The notes below the pieces were generated by a model that saw only the letters and a list, made by a program, of their open reading frames with translations, searched no databases and had not been told where the DNA came from. This document shows positions 22,526 through 36,052 of a DNA stretch of 64,000 nt, one piece after another. The stretch comes from Euwallacea fornicatus (lineage: Eukaryota; Arthropoda; Insecta; Coleoptera; Curculionidae). The position numbers and the translations under genes are program-made. Each line of letters opens with the position of its first letter. The stretch's first letter is position 1. The stretch spans positions 1,302,001 to 1,366,000 of the forward strand of contig NC_089552.1 in NCBI RefSeq assembly GCF_040115645.1, written 5' to 3'.

Positions 22526-25500
22526 AGTTACATATTTCAAGCGCTGTAGCTGCGTGGAAAACGCTGTCTTCCAGTATCTCAGCTAATTAGCGTGATGAGA
22601 ACGTAAGCTAAATTGTGCTTGTTCTCTCGATATACCTTCATACAGAACATTAACTGAACATTGCTTATCCGCAATACCTCTTCACGGGCCATCAGTTATA
22701 TTCCGTATGCAGGTCACGGAAACCGTTTCAGCATTCCTGGAATTGCTTAAAGGAGTTATGGGCTGATTAAAAGTGAGCTTTTAGGGAATTCCGAATGCTC
22801 GAATTCATTGCGATGCAAAGGAAGGGTTCGCTTACAATACGGGCCCAGTTTACGGGTCTTAAAATTAGATTTAACCTCATCGGACCTGGGAGACTGCCGT
22901 ACGAAGGGAAATGGGATTGTAAAAGTTGCAGGTGTTGTTTTTCAAGAGGTAGGAAATTACCTAAAAGGGCTTAGTAGTTAGGCTTTTTACCGCGCGATAT
23001 TGCTTTTCTTCAGGAGCTTTGATTTTAAGTAGCAGAGGTAGGAAAAGTTTGCTCTTCCTCAAAAGCTGTATATATCGCATAATGCTTCTTCACAATAATA
23101 ATAACAAATGAACCCCGGAGTGCTTCCGCTACACCGGAGGCATTATAAGATTATTATTTTCAGCGGAGGAGAATAAAACCATGATGGATTTCCATGGAAG
23201 AGGGAACAGACGTTTTGCTTTCAAAAATTGAATTTCTTCGTTATTATGAAGACATCCCGCTCACTAGTTGCTGCTCGCGATATGGAGAAACTGCGGATCG
23301 AGGTCTTTTGTAGTAATAAAGCTAAAAGCCGTATAGACATTATGAAGGCACACGATCCTATAAGCTATATCCAAAACTTTACGGAACAATGAACGTGAAT
23401 TCGGCTTTACGAGCTTGTGTAAATACACTTTTACATACAAAATACGCTCGCATAATTTCGGGAAAGTTCTGATGTAAATTGGTGTGTGCCTTCAGACTTT
23501 CTAAGTTATTTACGGTCTTTGCGGGGGCGGGGCGGGGTTTAGCCGCTGTTTGTCTCGCCGGAGCCAGCAATGAACATCAGGAAAATACAAATTTCGGGAA
23601 TATCTGACTTGTTATTGTTGAAAATTTGCAATTTGTAAATGTCTGGGTTCCAAAGGATGCGCCCTTCATGAACACACAGCCTGCGAAACGCGGAGATTCA
23701 GGAAATATGGAGATGTGGGGGCAATGTTTGTAATAGTTTCAGGTAGAACCGGACCGGACACCGGACCAACGTGTTTCGTTTCGGATGCATTTCATGTGCC
23801 ATTTGGAATAAATTGAACGATCTGTGGCGAAAATTGAGATTTCCGTATCGACACACCGAGATTTTTGCATCGATCCATCCCTCTTCCGCGACATATTTCA
23901 TGCCCCTAAATGGGACAGCTCTACTTCCGTTTTGCATTCTATTGGGAGGAGGGGTGGAACTGCACTCGCCCTTTACCAAGAGCTGGGACGGTAGATTTAG
24001 TGGGTTCTGGTAGTCTCTCGCAGGGAAAAATTTCACCTGTGGTGCCTCGGAAACGAGCGATGCGAGATGCCAGTTTCGCCCATGCATACCTATCGGACAC
24101 GAGAGTCGGTCCAAAATCCACTTAATCTGTACATCCGATTTGACCTAAAATCTCTCAATTCACCATATATCGAACCCCGTAGTTGCGCGCACCTGAGGTA
24201 AACCGAAACCAACCTTCTGCAACCTATAGATCTCTAAGAATTTCGGGTGACCTGTACTGACCCGAACTGGCCTGGACGCAATACAATCCTCAAAACTTCT
24301 ATTTTCTCTTAGGAGCTTCATATTACCTCAGCTCAGATTTCCACGAACTTTTTCTGGCCGAAACAGCGTCTTGAAGTAAAGTTATTCTTAGTTTCTAAAC
24401 TACTTTAGTTTACAAGCTTCATATTATTTCAAGTTTTTTCCAGGGCATCGCGAATCTTGCCTGTTTTGGCCTAGAACGCCCGTTCACATTAATATGGATA
24501 GCTTCATGTCTGAGTTTCATCCTAAAGTTTTCTGAGGGGGATTTTCGTAAAATTGGCAGTGTGTGCTTGCGAAGTTCAGATTCGCCCGACAACGGGAAAT
24601 TTGTTGGTAGGGGCCGCTTGATCGTCGGACCTAATTACCTCGCTGGCGTTGACGTTCGGTACATGCGCCCGGCTTGATGCCGTACACGTGCGTGCGCTCA
24701 ACCGGGTATCCCAGACGCGCGCTGCGCGCGACCTCCTACACGTATCCATGACTTGATATTCTGAGCATGCTCGTGACCTGATACTGCACGTCTACGTGCG
24801 CGTGGCGTCACATTTTACGCACGCGCTTAACTTGGTTTCGAGCCGAGACACTTGAATGTGGTTTAGGGATCGAGTTTGTGATCCGACCGTTGAAGCTATG
24901 TCGACGGGGGTTAAATCAACGAACGCGGCTCGAACGGCAAATTATCAAAAACGTGGTCAAATCGGAAGTCAATTATCATAGTTTTAACCACAAAACTTAA
25001 CATTTATTTTATATACGTAACAAAGCAGTAACGTTTTCGGTTCGTTTTAATTTATGGGCGAATGTTATTAAACATTTTTCAGCGCATACCTACAAAATGC
25101 AGAATATTAATGATGCATCATTTAAACAAATCAAATCATTCACACGATTGTAAAACGCGACATGATACAATTGTAATATCAAAATATTTAGCATTTGTTT
25201 GTAGTAATGAGACCTTTGTTATTTTATTTGAATAAACTGGCCGCTGCAACTGTAAAACTTCTTGTACTAACGGCGAATTTGGATTTTTAAATTTTTTATC
25301 AGTCCGTTCGCTCAGATTTTAGATGAGAGTTTAGAGAAGGAAAAAGGAGAAAATCCACATCCAATTTAACATCAACTGCTCCCCGTCTATTTTCCAGAGA
25401 AATATCCGAGTCATGTGCAATATCGAGCCGTAGGATCTGGGTTAGGATGGACAAACAACGACCAGTAAATAACAATTTTTGCGCAAAGCACCGAAAGGCT

Positions 25501-26529
25501 AAAAGCGTCATAAATCACGCCGGCAAAACTATTTCGCTAGTTGCTCGAACGAATTACACGTTTTTGCGATCTCTCGGGTAAATTAACTATTTATTGTGCC
25601 TGGAGCAGACAAAAACTCACACTAATGAGGTCACATATATTACGTCTTTGCTGTGGCCGCGCATCTTGCTCGGGATTAGGTGACAATGGGCAGCATCAGC
25701 TCATGAAACTACTGATAACAACGCGAAATGGCGCCTTAGCAGTAATACGAAATGAAAAAAAAAACGGAGAAAGCAGAGTCCATCCTGCGAGCGTGTCTGA
25801 AGAGTCACCAATGATCGCCGACAATGGCGGCATGGATGGCGATCCTGACGGAACCAGCAGAGGCGTATTGAGATACGGAAAAGGCTCTGGAGAACCACAT
25901 CAGGCGGTCTGCGGCGATGCCCGGCAAAGCAAGAGCCGCCAGATCAGACCTGTAAAATGACAGTTAAAGAGAACGGGGTGCCAGATGTACCGGATGTGTC
26001 AAGAAAACGAAGCTATAACTCAGTCATGAATGGACGAATTTTGATGAACCGAAAACCGAATATGATGTTCACTTTCAGACCACTAAACAGCGTCAAAGTC
26101 GATTTTAACCCGATTCCTTCTGCTTCAAGCGTTGACGTCAGAATTGCGAGCGGAACTTCACGTATTTTTTTTTACATTTTTGAATAGAAAATATATGTCT
26201 AAGTTGAAGTTCAAATAACTTTTTAATTGAAGAAATTTGAACGATACGCGCCAAAAAGTTCATAAATGACCGCAAGGTTCGGATTAATGCCAAAACAGCT
26301 GAGAATGTTAAAACCCAACGGGCTCGAAAGGGCGAAGAAGCCAGAAGCTTTAGATTTCCTGCACCGTGTAATTACGACACTTTCGTGAAATGGGGGGCGA
26401 TATTCACAAATGACTAAGCCCGTTTTTTCTTCGTGAATTTGCCAAGAATTATCCCGGACTGATTTATAACAATACGGATACAGATTCCCGAATCCCCGCC
26501 AAGGATGAAATTTGAGAAAATGCGGTCCT
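22526..26529. other. Non-coding stretch, no gene recognised
   Basis: GC- and CpG-rich at 24640-24850, where short alternating purine-pyrimidine strings occur (for example gcgcgctgcgcgcg). A 139-codon plus-strand frame at 25541-25960 matches nothing I know. Confidence 0.4.
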
Positions 26530-28265
26530 CGTCATTCTAAATTCGCATGTGTCTTCCGCACCTATGTCTCGGGGATCGTCTGGAATTATAAATAGGCGTT
26601 TTGGGGAGAAAATGGCTTTATACATGTCACGATCGTGTCGTAATTTGGAAATCGATCAGAGAAATAAAGTGTTTTCCGTACTCCCCACCAATCAAGTGCC
26701 CCCGGTGTCACGGCAAACGGAGCTCAACCGGTACTGAATATGGATGGGTGTTTGTGTGGGTAACGCACTCCATTATGGCTCGAGCGTGACTTTCATCTAC
26801 TGGAAGAATTTAAATATTATTTCCCTTCCGTAAGGAATTACGCAGGTTCCACGACAACGTTATAAAAGTTAATTTGTTACCTGCGCCACTGGTCGAACGA
26901 GCCACTGCAATTTTCACGCTCAATCAGGAAATTGCAGCTCGATCCTCGTTTTTTATTTGGCCGGCAATTGTTTCGTGTGGTTCGTAATTGTGTCATGACG
27001 TCAGGGCGTGCGTCATCATGGCCTTGTACGGCCTCCTTCGGCAAAAATACCAAAACAGTCCGACGCTCAGAGACGACACAGGAAAAACGTTCATTTGCGG
27101 AATGTGTCGGTTTAGGTATGGGGGGGGGGGATGTGACACGTCGTTTTAAGGGGAATTTAACAACCTCCAAGCGCAGGCGCTAATAACAGAGTGTTTTAGC
27201 AAAAATAAAGCGCAGTTTGGGCAGGTTTAGCGTCTAACCGCCAAAGATGGACATATGTATGGTTCAAATGATATAACTTTCAATTGACGTGACAAAACGT
27301 AAAATGAGAAGAAATCACATAAATTGAACATGCTAAAAAAGGATGTAGATATATTGAAATGTCAAAACGTAACACTATTTTTTGCGCGGTTGCAGCTTAA
27401 TTTGTTGACGTTTCGGTTTAGTTTGGTGTCTTAAACCGTTCTGTTCTTTGTTTATCAACTTTGGCGGTAAAAAATTGTTCTCTTGGGAGCTAAAAGAGTG
27501 CTCCTGGTTAGTATCGGGGTCGGTATTATTTTTGTTGGTTTCATGACCATGTTCTTGTCAATCAGTCGGTGTGAAGAGCTTGCAGCGCCTCCGGGACGTA
27601 TTAATTTCGAAGAGATGTGGCAGCATTGCTGGTACGAAGCCTGTGACGTGCACAAATAGTCACGTGATCCAAACCACAGGAATTTTTAAGCAAAACTGAT
27701 CAAAGGGAAATGGCGCAACTGAAAACGAAATAATATATCGGGTGTTCGATTTAATTCTCCGGAGTTGCTACTGCTTTTATGCACATACACAGTGTCCCCG
27801 AAACCATAGTCCAATTCTCCCTCTTTCGTTATCGTAAAATTTCGTAGTCCTAAATCCTTGGCGGGGCGCCGAAAACGAAAACTGGGAAACAACTTACAAG
27901 ATCATTTCCAAAATATACTTGAACACCCTGTGGAATACAGCAAGAAACTTTTTTATTGGCCATATTTACCTGAATCGCTCTATTCTCTCATCCCCTAGCG
28001 TGCTCTGCTCATTTGTGCCAATGTCTCTGAGACACCCGAGAGATGTTCAAGACATGTAAGACATGTAATTTTTATCAGGCCTCATAAAAAGAATGACCTA
28101 TGGAACGCTGACAAAAATACGTTGGTCCAGTTTGTCTCGTCCGGCAATTTGAGTAATTCAAACGATGCGCCGTAAGAGGACAAAGTGGCTTTCGAATGAA
28201 AATTGAAAATATTCAACGGTATTTCCCCTATGGTACGCCTTATGTTGCCGGCACATTTTTGCAGA
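26530..28265 (+). repeat. Dispersed repeat family, copy A (long form)
   Basis: Aligns in order with 41296-42420. The first ~300 bases match at high identity and carry a 62-codon frame starting MSRGSSGIINRRFGEKMALY. Copy A holds about 230 bases (near 26860-27115) and about 450 bases (27250-27700) that copy B lacks. A MITE-like insert (27738-27931) and the tail through about 28.26 kb are shared. The origin is unclear; a non-autonomous DNA transposon or an old segmental copy would fit. Confidence 0.8.
27738..27931. mobile_element. MITE-like insert within repeat copy A
   Basis: Left end cgggtgttcg and right end tgaacaccctg are inverted repeats of the CAGGGTG-type ends seen elsewhere. The same insert sits at 41823-42018 in copy B, so it entered before the two copies separated. 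Confidence 0.55.
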
Positions 28266-31200
28266 TCCCGATAGGCCTACCTGTAACAGGGCCGTTCGGA
28301 AAAATTCGTTGTCCGCGGTAGGAGCAATTACGAGCTTCCATTAAACGCTACTTCAATAAGAATGGCCGTAACGCTTTCAACCACGTATAGTAATATTTTT
28401 CGGGGTATATCACCCTTTGTGTGTGCTTTATGCTTATAAACAGCACTGAAACATAAACCTTACGGCTTAGACCAAGCACCCGTTATTTACGTGAAAAAAA
28501 AAAAAAAACTCGTCTGGGGTAAAACAGGCCCAAAACTGAATGCAAAGCGGGAAAGTTTGGCCATTTTGGTATACATAGAGCTTAAAGCACCAATAAAGTT
28601 ACGTAAATAGAGAGTGAATGGTTGGGAATTAGTGTCACGGAAACACGAAGCGAATAATTTACTTTGCTAATATGGCATAATTTTGTATAAATTAAGATCG
28701 ACGCCACGACGACGCAAATTATAACAGGTTGATTAATTATTATTGTGTCCTTAAGGAAGTCTAGGCTCTGTTACAGCCTTGGAATGGAGCATCTGCTCCC
28801 ATATGCACTGCTCTGCATACTCTATCGTTGTTATTAATCCTGTCTCAGTATTGTTCGCAGGCACTTATTAACAGAGAACATGACATCACATAACTCAGGC
28901 ACTTCAAGAACTGTTGTGTTCTTTCACGTCTCTACGCCGAAGTTTACATCAAACTCTTCGGCTTCCAAGCAATTCAAACAGTCGCCGTTTGACGGCGAAT
29001 CGCTCATTAAAACTCCGACATAAAACGCTGATCTCACATGTGCAATTAACACTGCAATAATAGAAGAGTAACCTTCAATAGATTAGTTTAATGGCCTCGG
29101 AATGCAACACTCTCGACAACATTTTCCACTTTCTACCCCATTTGCCTTAAATGTGTTTGCACCCACATTAACTGAAACTAATTGCACCTTCTTGCATATA
29201 CCTGGCATTACTTTCATTCGGAGGAGATATTTGGGGTGTTGCAGTGAAGCAATGCCCAACTTGGTTATCTCATCCTCGAAATGCAGAAAGCTCGCAGGAT
29301 GTAGTAATTTGTCAACGACGTTCTGAGTCGACATGCTTAAGTTTCTGACGGTACTAAATCGTCTTGCGGGCGAAAAATTGCGACTTAAAAAAGAAACGAT
29401 CGAAGATAAAGTCCTTTAAAAATGTCACCGGACCTAAATCGGGCGAGCCTGCAGGCCTTTTCAAGGAACGCGCAATTTACTAATTCGATTTATCATAAAA
29501 CTCGCACCCTTCGTCGATACGCGTCATAAAGCAGTGTCGTCGGCCTAATGGCCCAAACTTCGTCCACATATTCTTTCTGGAGAAACATCCGTTTGGCATT
29601 AGACCGATTCATGCGCCCAATCGATTCGACCTGACAGAATCGAATCTAAGCATAAATTCCGAACACCACCTCTAAACTGATCAAGCATTGTCCTTTGCTC
29701 ATTGCGGTCTTCCATTCGTCCACTTCATCTCCGCCTCAGGTCCGCAAACTCGTAATCCCTTAGTTGCGTCTCTTAACTTCCCCTATTAATAAGCCTCGCG
29801 GTCGCTTAACTACGACCCCTCACGACAAGTTTTCCCTCTGTCGCGTTCCGGGGTTATGCAACTTTCCTGCAACTTATTGCCATCTTTAAGAACTCCTTCA
29901 AATAAACCCGTGAAGAGGTGAGTGCCCTTAAATTCCCGCAACAGCAATTGCAGCCGCAACGCTCCTTTAACCGTCAGTTTCGGAATTAAGCTGAATCGCT
30001 AGATTGACGAGGACAAATCGCGGGGCTAATTAAGACAGGACGGTTGCAGGGCCGCAGACGGGAATTCTTTGCGAGGAGAGTTTGATTAAATCGGTGTATG
30101 TAGAACTGAAAATGAAAAAGCCTCGTTGCTGGCTGATGGCGGACCTCAATTTCCAACCAAGCGAATTCCAATAGCTTTGCTGCCTCATAGCACACGCACC
30201 AATAGTTCTAAATTCCCTAATATCCCGTGCCATAATGCAATTATCAACTTCCATGCAAGGGCTTAATCGTTCATGAATTCCCAGCTAACTTCATTACGGT
30301 CGCGGTTTCGAAGCCTCGAGATCTTCCTTATCCTTCGCAACGACGGGAGGGCGTCTTTTGTTTAGCATATTTAATTGAATTCGCCATTCAGTAAGCTGAA
30401 ATTAATTAAGTCGCTGCTGGTGTGATGCGTATTAAATGTTGAGTGTGTGGCACCCTCCGAGGCGGAAAAATGCCTTTGCTGAAAGCCGCCGAAAAAGTCG
30501 TCTCAAGTTACGGTTTCGCGCGAATGCGACTCCGTAAAATTGCGGCCGCACGCGTTACGGTCTTGCCCCTCGCCACCCAAATGAGCCGCCACGTTACGGA
30601 ACCGCTCTCCTGGGGAACGCACCACTTAGGTGGTCGCGATTCGCGTAGGGAGTTTTTGCAATTCCGTCGAGAAAAGCACCGAAAGGTACTCGGCGTCGTC
30701 GAAAGACCGGAGGAACGTTTCGACGGGCGGTCCCGGGACACCGGCCACCAATTTCTTCCATCGGACGGGCGGCGCGGACGTGAATTGTCGGAAATTTTGA
30801 CGGTTTCGAAACAGGGAGTAGAAATGCGAAAACTCGCCTCGCGACGAAGTTCTTCGAGAAGACGAGAATTCTCTTCACCCCTCCATGGTTGCCTGAAAAT
30901 TCAAAATTCTGAAAAAGCCCCCGGGAAAATCAAGCCGCTTTGTTAAATATTCAGAACATGTCCACTACATCCAGATTGCACTGAAATAACTTTTAACCTT
31001 TCTAAGCGGTTTTTTTAGCTGGAAAATGCGGAAACCACTTTTCATAGTGTCGGGCTAGGTTGCTCTGAAATAAGAGGAATTTTGTATATTTTATTGGCTC
31101 GCTACCTTCTCGAATATTTCAAATTCTGAAAAAAATCCTCAGTAAAATTCAATTCGGGGGTCGAAATTTATGGGAAATTTTAGACGGGACTTTCCACGGG

Positions 31201-34150
31201 TTTTTCCACTCGCAAACACAGAAAACGCTTATTGTAATGGTAGAGAAGCTTACAATAAAAAAAAATACTCCGAGTTTGTCATCAGACACGAAGGAATTAG
31301 GAGAGCCGGAGGAAGGACAGGGGAGCCACACTGTAAAGTATTTACAGTTTAAGTACGATTCTCGGTCATTCGAAGAATTTCAGGTGCAGGTTCGGTTTTT
31401 CCATGCACCAGAATGCGTGAATTATTGATTTCTTTATTCTCTAGCTGGAGTTGTTCAGAATTGTCTCTTGTTCAAATTTTAATCCACATAGACCTCCTAC
31501 TTTTCCGATCTTAGAAATTGAATTTGTTCGCGGTATGGCCTTCTCGCATTTCAGTAAGTTTAAAAGAAACAACTGTACGGTAAAGTGTTTTTTCACACAT
31601 TACTAATCCACATCTATTAATTCACCAGCAAATATTAATTCATTACTATAAAGGAGTTGCGGTGAGCGAATAACCTCTCCATGTTGTGTGGAAAGTGAGA
31701 AAATGGGCTACTTCCGGTTAAACCGAAAATAATGCCAAATTTAACGTACGTGAAGATCGAGGATGTTATACAACTAGTGCTCTGAGTGAGGCGTTGCTAA
31801 ACAGTTTCGTGAACGCCCGGTGTAAACATACCACTGGCGGGAAATGTGTTAGTTCGAACTTACGTCAACCCGATGCAAAAAATAAAAATTTACTTACACC
31901 ACTAGTACTATAATGACTGAATAATTGAAGGGAAATGTCGGAAATAGGGCTGTGGTACATTTTTTTAGCCTCAAGAATTTCAGGCGATCGTTTTCCTACA
32001 GGGGGCCATGCAAAAAGTACTAATCCATCCTGGTGAATTAATGACCTCCTTGGTATACCCTATGGGAGAAGAAGCTCCTATGTGATGCTAAAACGGGAAT
32101 TTTCCTTAAGTATCCTCGAAAAGAAGCTTTAGGATGTTTAAAGTGACTATTGGACACCGGAAAACAAATTAATTAGGGAATATTTTTGCCATATTTTTGG
32201 TTTGGCTAGATCATACAGAGTGTCCGTAAGTTGCGCGAAAAGTGCACCCGATTAATTAGGATGAATTAAAACGATATTTTATTCATTGGTGGTGCCGCAG
32301 ACGCTTTATTTTTAACATACACACGGTCTTAAAACCCAAGTTCCCGACCAAGTTACTTAATAATAGTATTAATATGCAGAAAATGGTGCGAATCATCCCA
32401 TTAATGACGCCAACAACATGAGTCATTGAGTGGACCTTCGCGATATCTATTCGGGTCAAGCCCTGAAGGGAAAAAAACATAAAGGCAGAACTGCTACGTG
32501 CATCAATCATCGCGAATCATTTCTCGATGATAAATAAAAATCTGATAGATTTGGCCACGGCGCATATACTGGAAGGAAAATTACCGGTTGCAATGCCAAA
32601 TTGCAAATGCCTCCATGGAATAGCAATCGCGATAAAAAAATAAATAAATAAAAATTATCTTTTGAAGAATTAAGGGCGTCTACCCACTACCAGCTCGAGT
32701 TTCTTTCTCCTGCAACTTTTCATGACGTAGGACAGTCCCTGGAGGATGAATCGTTAGTGTCGAGGGGACACTCGACTATCAGTTGCTTTTAGGTCCGGGG
32801 TTATTCTTCCTCTTGACTCGCACTCTCCATGCGCTACTTTTCTTAAACTCTGGCAGAAATGGCGTTCCTAGAGCGGGCCCAACTTGACTTGCATTCCAAC
32901 GTCCCGTTGATGGGACTCGTGGGAATTAAATTGTCCGCGCGTTTTTAGTGGACGTCCTCGAATAGCCTACCTAGGAGCATTCAGTGTGTCGATAACTGAA
33001 CAGGTCTAAGTCAAAGATCAACCCCTCGCTCCACTCCTGGATGGTCGTTCGCCGGGTCTCCCGCCTATCGGTTTCCGTGATGGCAATTTCTTTTTCCTTT
33101 AGTTCTGGTGTAAGGTCTTCCATATTATCTACGTGCATCTATCGATTCCTTCTTAACTTCTTCGTCCCACTTGTGCCAAACTAGAGAAATGGTTATGCCC
33201 TTTTCGGAATATTTAACAGTTTTAGAGTTCCGCTTTCGGCTTCCAGCCTTCAGATTTTCTTGAAATTCCCCTTACATACATACGTGACCAGTTCGTACGT
33301 GTTCTTATTCCTCACGTGCACCTTCTCCTGTTGATTAGGAAATTTGCGTATGAAAAAATGTCCAATATTTTCCACGGTTCTGTCTCTCCAATCGGAGTCG
33401 GTGGGCGCCGCTTTCCTCTGATTTGTGGACCCTCCGGGGGTAGTATCTCTGGCATTTTCCCCTAATTTTTTGACTTCGAACTCCTTGTTTCGGCTTCTGT
33501 CATCTCATAACGAGAAAATCAGAAGAATGCAATTCGCTTTTCTTACGATTTTATTTGCTAGAGCGACGTTCCCATTAAGAAGTTCCATAATTTTTCAAGC
33601 AATGCCAGAACCCAAGCAAGGCCTGTGGGTTATTGCAGGTGGTTTAATACAAATTTTTCCCAACTAGGGCAAATCACCAAAGGTTTTTAACGTAATTTTC
33701 TGAATAAAGACATTAAATAGAAGCAGAATAATGAACTTTCTACTTACTTTCCTGATATTAAATAAGGCCTCTGAACAGGAAAACTTTCGATAACCAATAA
33801 AAAGTTTTGCCATTAATAATTCCTGGGGCTGGTTTATACAAGAGTTCGACAAGGAAACTATCTGCCAATCACGTTTCATAATAAAGTATTCAAAGCCGTC
33901 CCTTATAAATTCAATACTTGCGGTAATCTTTCGAGAAAGTTTTCTAATTATTATTTAAGGCGGTGAAGCTCGTTAAAGAGGACAAAGGATCCGTGATATA
34001 ACGGACTTTGTATTAATAGTTTTCGTAATTAAAATTTTTAGATAGACGGAGTAAAATGCCAGAATTATTACTTAAACCGAGCGCCCAAACTGGGAAGTTT
34101 ACGTAGATGCAGGCCAAAGAGTGACGTAGATGCGCCCGAAGATCTCGCAG
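28266..34150. other. Long non-coding stretch, no gene recognised
   Basis: Contains a perfect 7 bp hairpin at 28982-28998 (tcgccgt, ttg, acggcga), a poly-A run at 28494-28507 and a transposon-end-like tacagagtgtccg at 32215. A CpG-rich patch at 30440-30950 has long frames on both strands but no known domain. Confidence 0.4.
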
Positions 34151-34800
34151 CGTGCGGCGTGACGTGGAAGAGAGAACGCCCGGTGAAACGTGTGGATTTG
34201 AACGATTTTTGGATTAATTTCAATTAACTACATTGTTGCATTCGTTTTTGCGTAACCGGCAATTTTAGGCGTTTTCTTGACTCCGAAGGGCGCATCACCT
34301 CAGGGGGCCAGAACGTCCTCATCTCCGTCATAGCGAACGTCAATTGTCCATTTCTCCAGAACGCTCCGCGGTCCAGTTTTTTAACGAGATAACGCCCGCC
34401 CCGGCGCCTTCGCACCCCCCGTACGCGTTTCTCCCGACGAAACGAAATCAATTCGCCGTCTTGGCCGTCCCGATCTCCAGACCTGTCACCAATTGAACAT
34501 CTGCGAGACGTTGCGGGTGGAAGTACAAAATTTGCCCCAGATAGCGCGGATAGTCTGAGAATGAGACCTCTTAAAAGCACATTAGTCATCTTACTGAATC
34601 CGTGCCTAGGCGTGTTCAAGAGCGTCTAAGCCAGCGCCGAGGGGCGACGCATCATAAAGTTTTTCTGGGGGTGGTAACTACCGAATTTGTCTATTTTTTA
34701 GGGGTGCGCGTGTCTCGGCATAAGAAATACAGTACGTCAAAAATTGTTCAAGTCTGACCTATTTCTACGGGGCGTTCTCTCTCCCGCGGCCCGCCGCACG
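34151..34800. mobile_element. Shortened Tc1-like element with 34 bp inverted repeats
   Basis: The left arm begins cgtgcggcgtgacgtggaag and continues agagaacgcccggt. The right arm (34767-34800), reversed, begins cgtgcggcgggccgcgggag and continues agagaacgccccgt. The 650 bp element contains only a transposase C-terminus. Confidence 0.75.
34432..34665 (+). pseudogene. Tc1-like transposase C-terminal remnant
   Basis: The plus strand reads WPSRSPDLSPIEHLRDVAGG, the DDE block holding the catalytic Glu of Tc1-type enzymes. After a frame change it reads SVPRRVQERLSQRRGATHHK, matching the family's MPRRxxAxIxARGGHTxY ending. The first two catalytic residues and the DNA-binding domain are gone, and about 40 residues between the two blocks are disrupted. 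Confidence 0.85.
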
Positions 34801-36052
34801 TTTCGAGTCGATCCGAGGCTCTTTCAACCTGAAGGGAAAATTATTTAATTTAAGCAGAGTGGTTTCGGCTGTCACATATCTATAAATCTTACAGGGACTA
34901 AAGCAATTTTTCACAAGTGTTTGTACACTGTCAGTCAAAGCCCCGATTGTTAGTCGTAGAAATAAGATGGACGTTCGATTGTGGCCGAAGACATTTCCGG
35001 AATATTAATGGCAGAGGCAGATTATTCGGCTATTGGAAACCTTCTGGTGATTTATACGTAAAACCGAGGAGATCTGTTTAGGAGAGCGACAACTTAAAAT
35101 GCTTTTTCTCCGACAATTCAAAATCCTTTTTTCCCCGATAACGACAAACTGCAGCCCAGGTAAATTATTATTCGTCCGCTTTGCATTTGGCTCGAAAAGT
35201 GCAGATAATGGCGAGTCCTCTTTATGAAAAATTCCAATTAAGTCACTTTAGAACGAAAATAGCTCCTAACTATCGCTGACACTTTTCGAAATAATAATTT
35301 CTTCCTTTTTCAGCTCGCTTTTGCTGCTGCCGCTGCAAAATTAAGTCTTTTATTATAATGCCGGCTGCATCTGAAAGGTGAAAATTGTAGAATCGCATTT
35401 TTCTTATGCAGGACTTTTAATTGGGACAATTAAGATAATACGACAGTCCGACTGCGGAAAAAATTGACTTTTCTTTTCGGCTTTATTAATCCGAGGACGG
35501 AAACGTTCTGCCGAAGAAGGTTAATGGGACTTCAGCCGAATTTAGAAAATCCGCGCGGTTGTTTAGAACTGGGGGAATCCCGAGAAATAGGAGTGCGTCC
35601 CCTTAAACCCGCCAATCGCAGCCCTACGTGCGAGTAGGGCCGCGAACCAGGCCACGATTTAGTTGACCATCGACATTTTCTTAAATTTATGTGGCGGTTC
35701 TTTGCCGCGCCGCCATCCTTAAAGACGTCGTAATAAGCCAATTAGAGCGACGGTCCTCTGCCCATCTGGTGTCCAGGAGTGACCGAGCGGGGGTGCGGAA
35801 CCCAGGACACCCAGGTAGTAGTCGAATTAGTCGGTAAAAGGCAGAGGCTGACCCGGGCAGGCCCAAAACCACGAACTGACGTGAGACGGGCCTCTGTCCG
35901 CTCGCTCTTCCTTCGTTCTTCGATTTTAGTTCATAAACGCGCATTTAGAGCTTTCATTTCGAGAACTGTGATTCCTTCCGCCGATATAACCACCGCCACA
36001 TGTCTGCTCTAGTACTGGAACTTGATATCCCATCGAATTCCGATACTGCATG
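34801..36052. other. Non-coding stretch, no gene recognised
   Basis: A GC-rich patch at 35540-35920 has overlapping frames on both strands. Nothing was recognised. Confidence 0.4.

Noticed and set aside
22844..22967. Candidate minus-strand exon with a good branch point and splice sites
   Set aside because: Only one open frame of ~41 codons and no recognisable protein; the probability of chance is too high.
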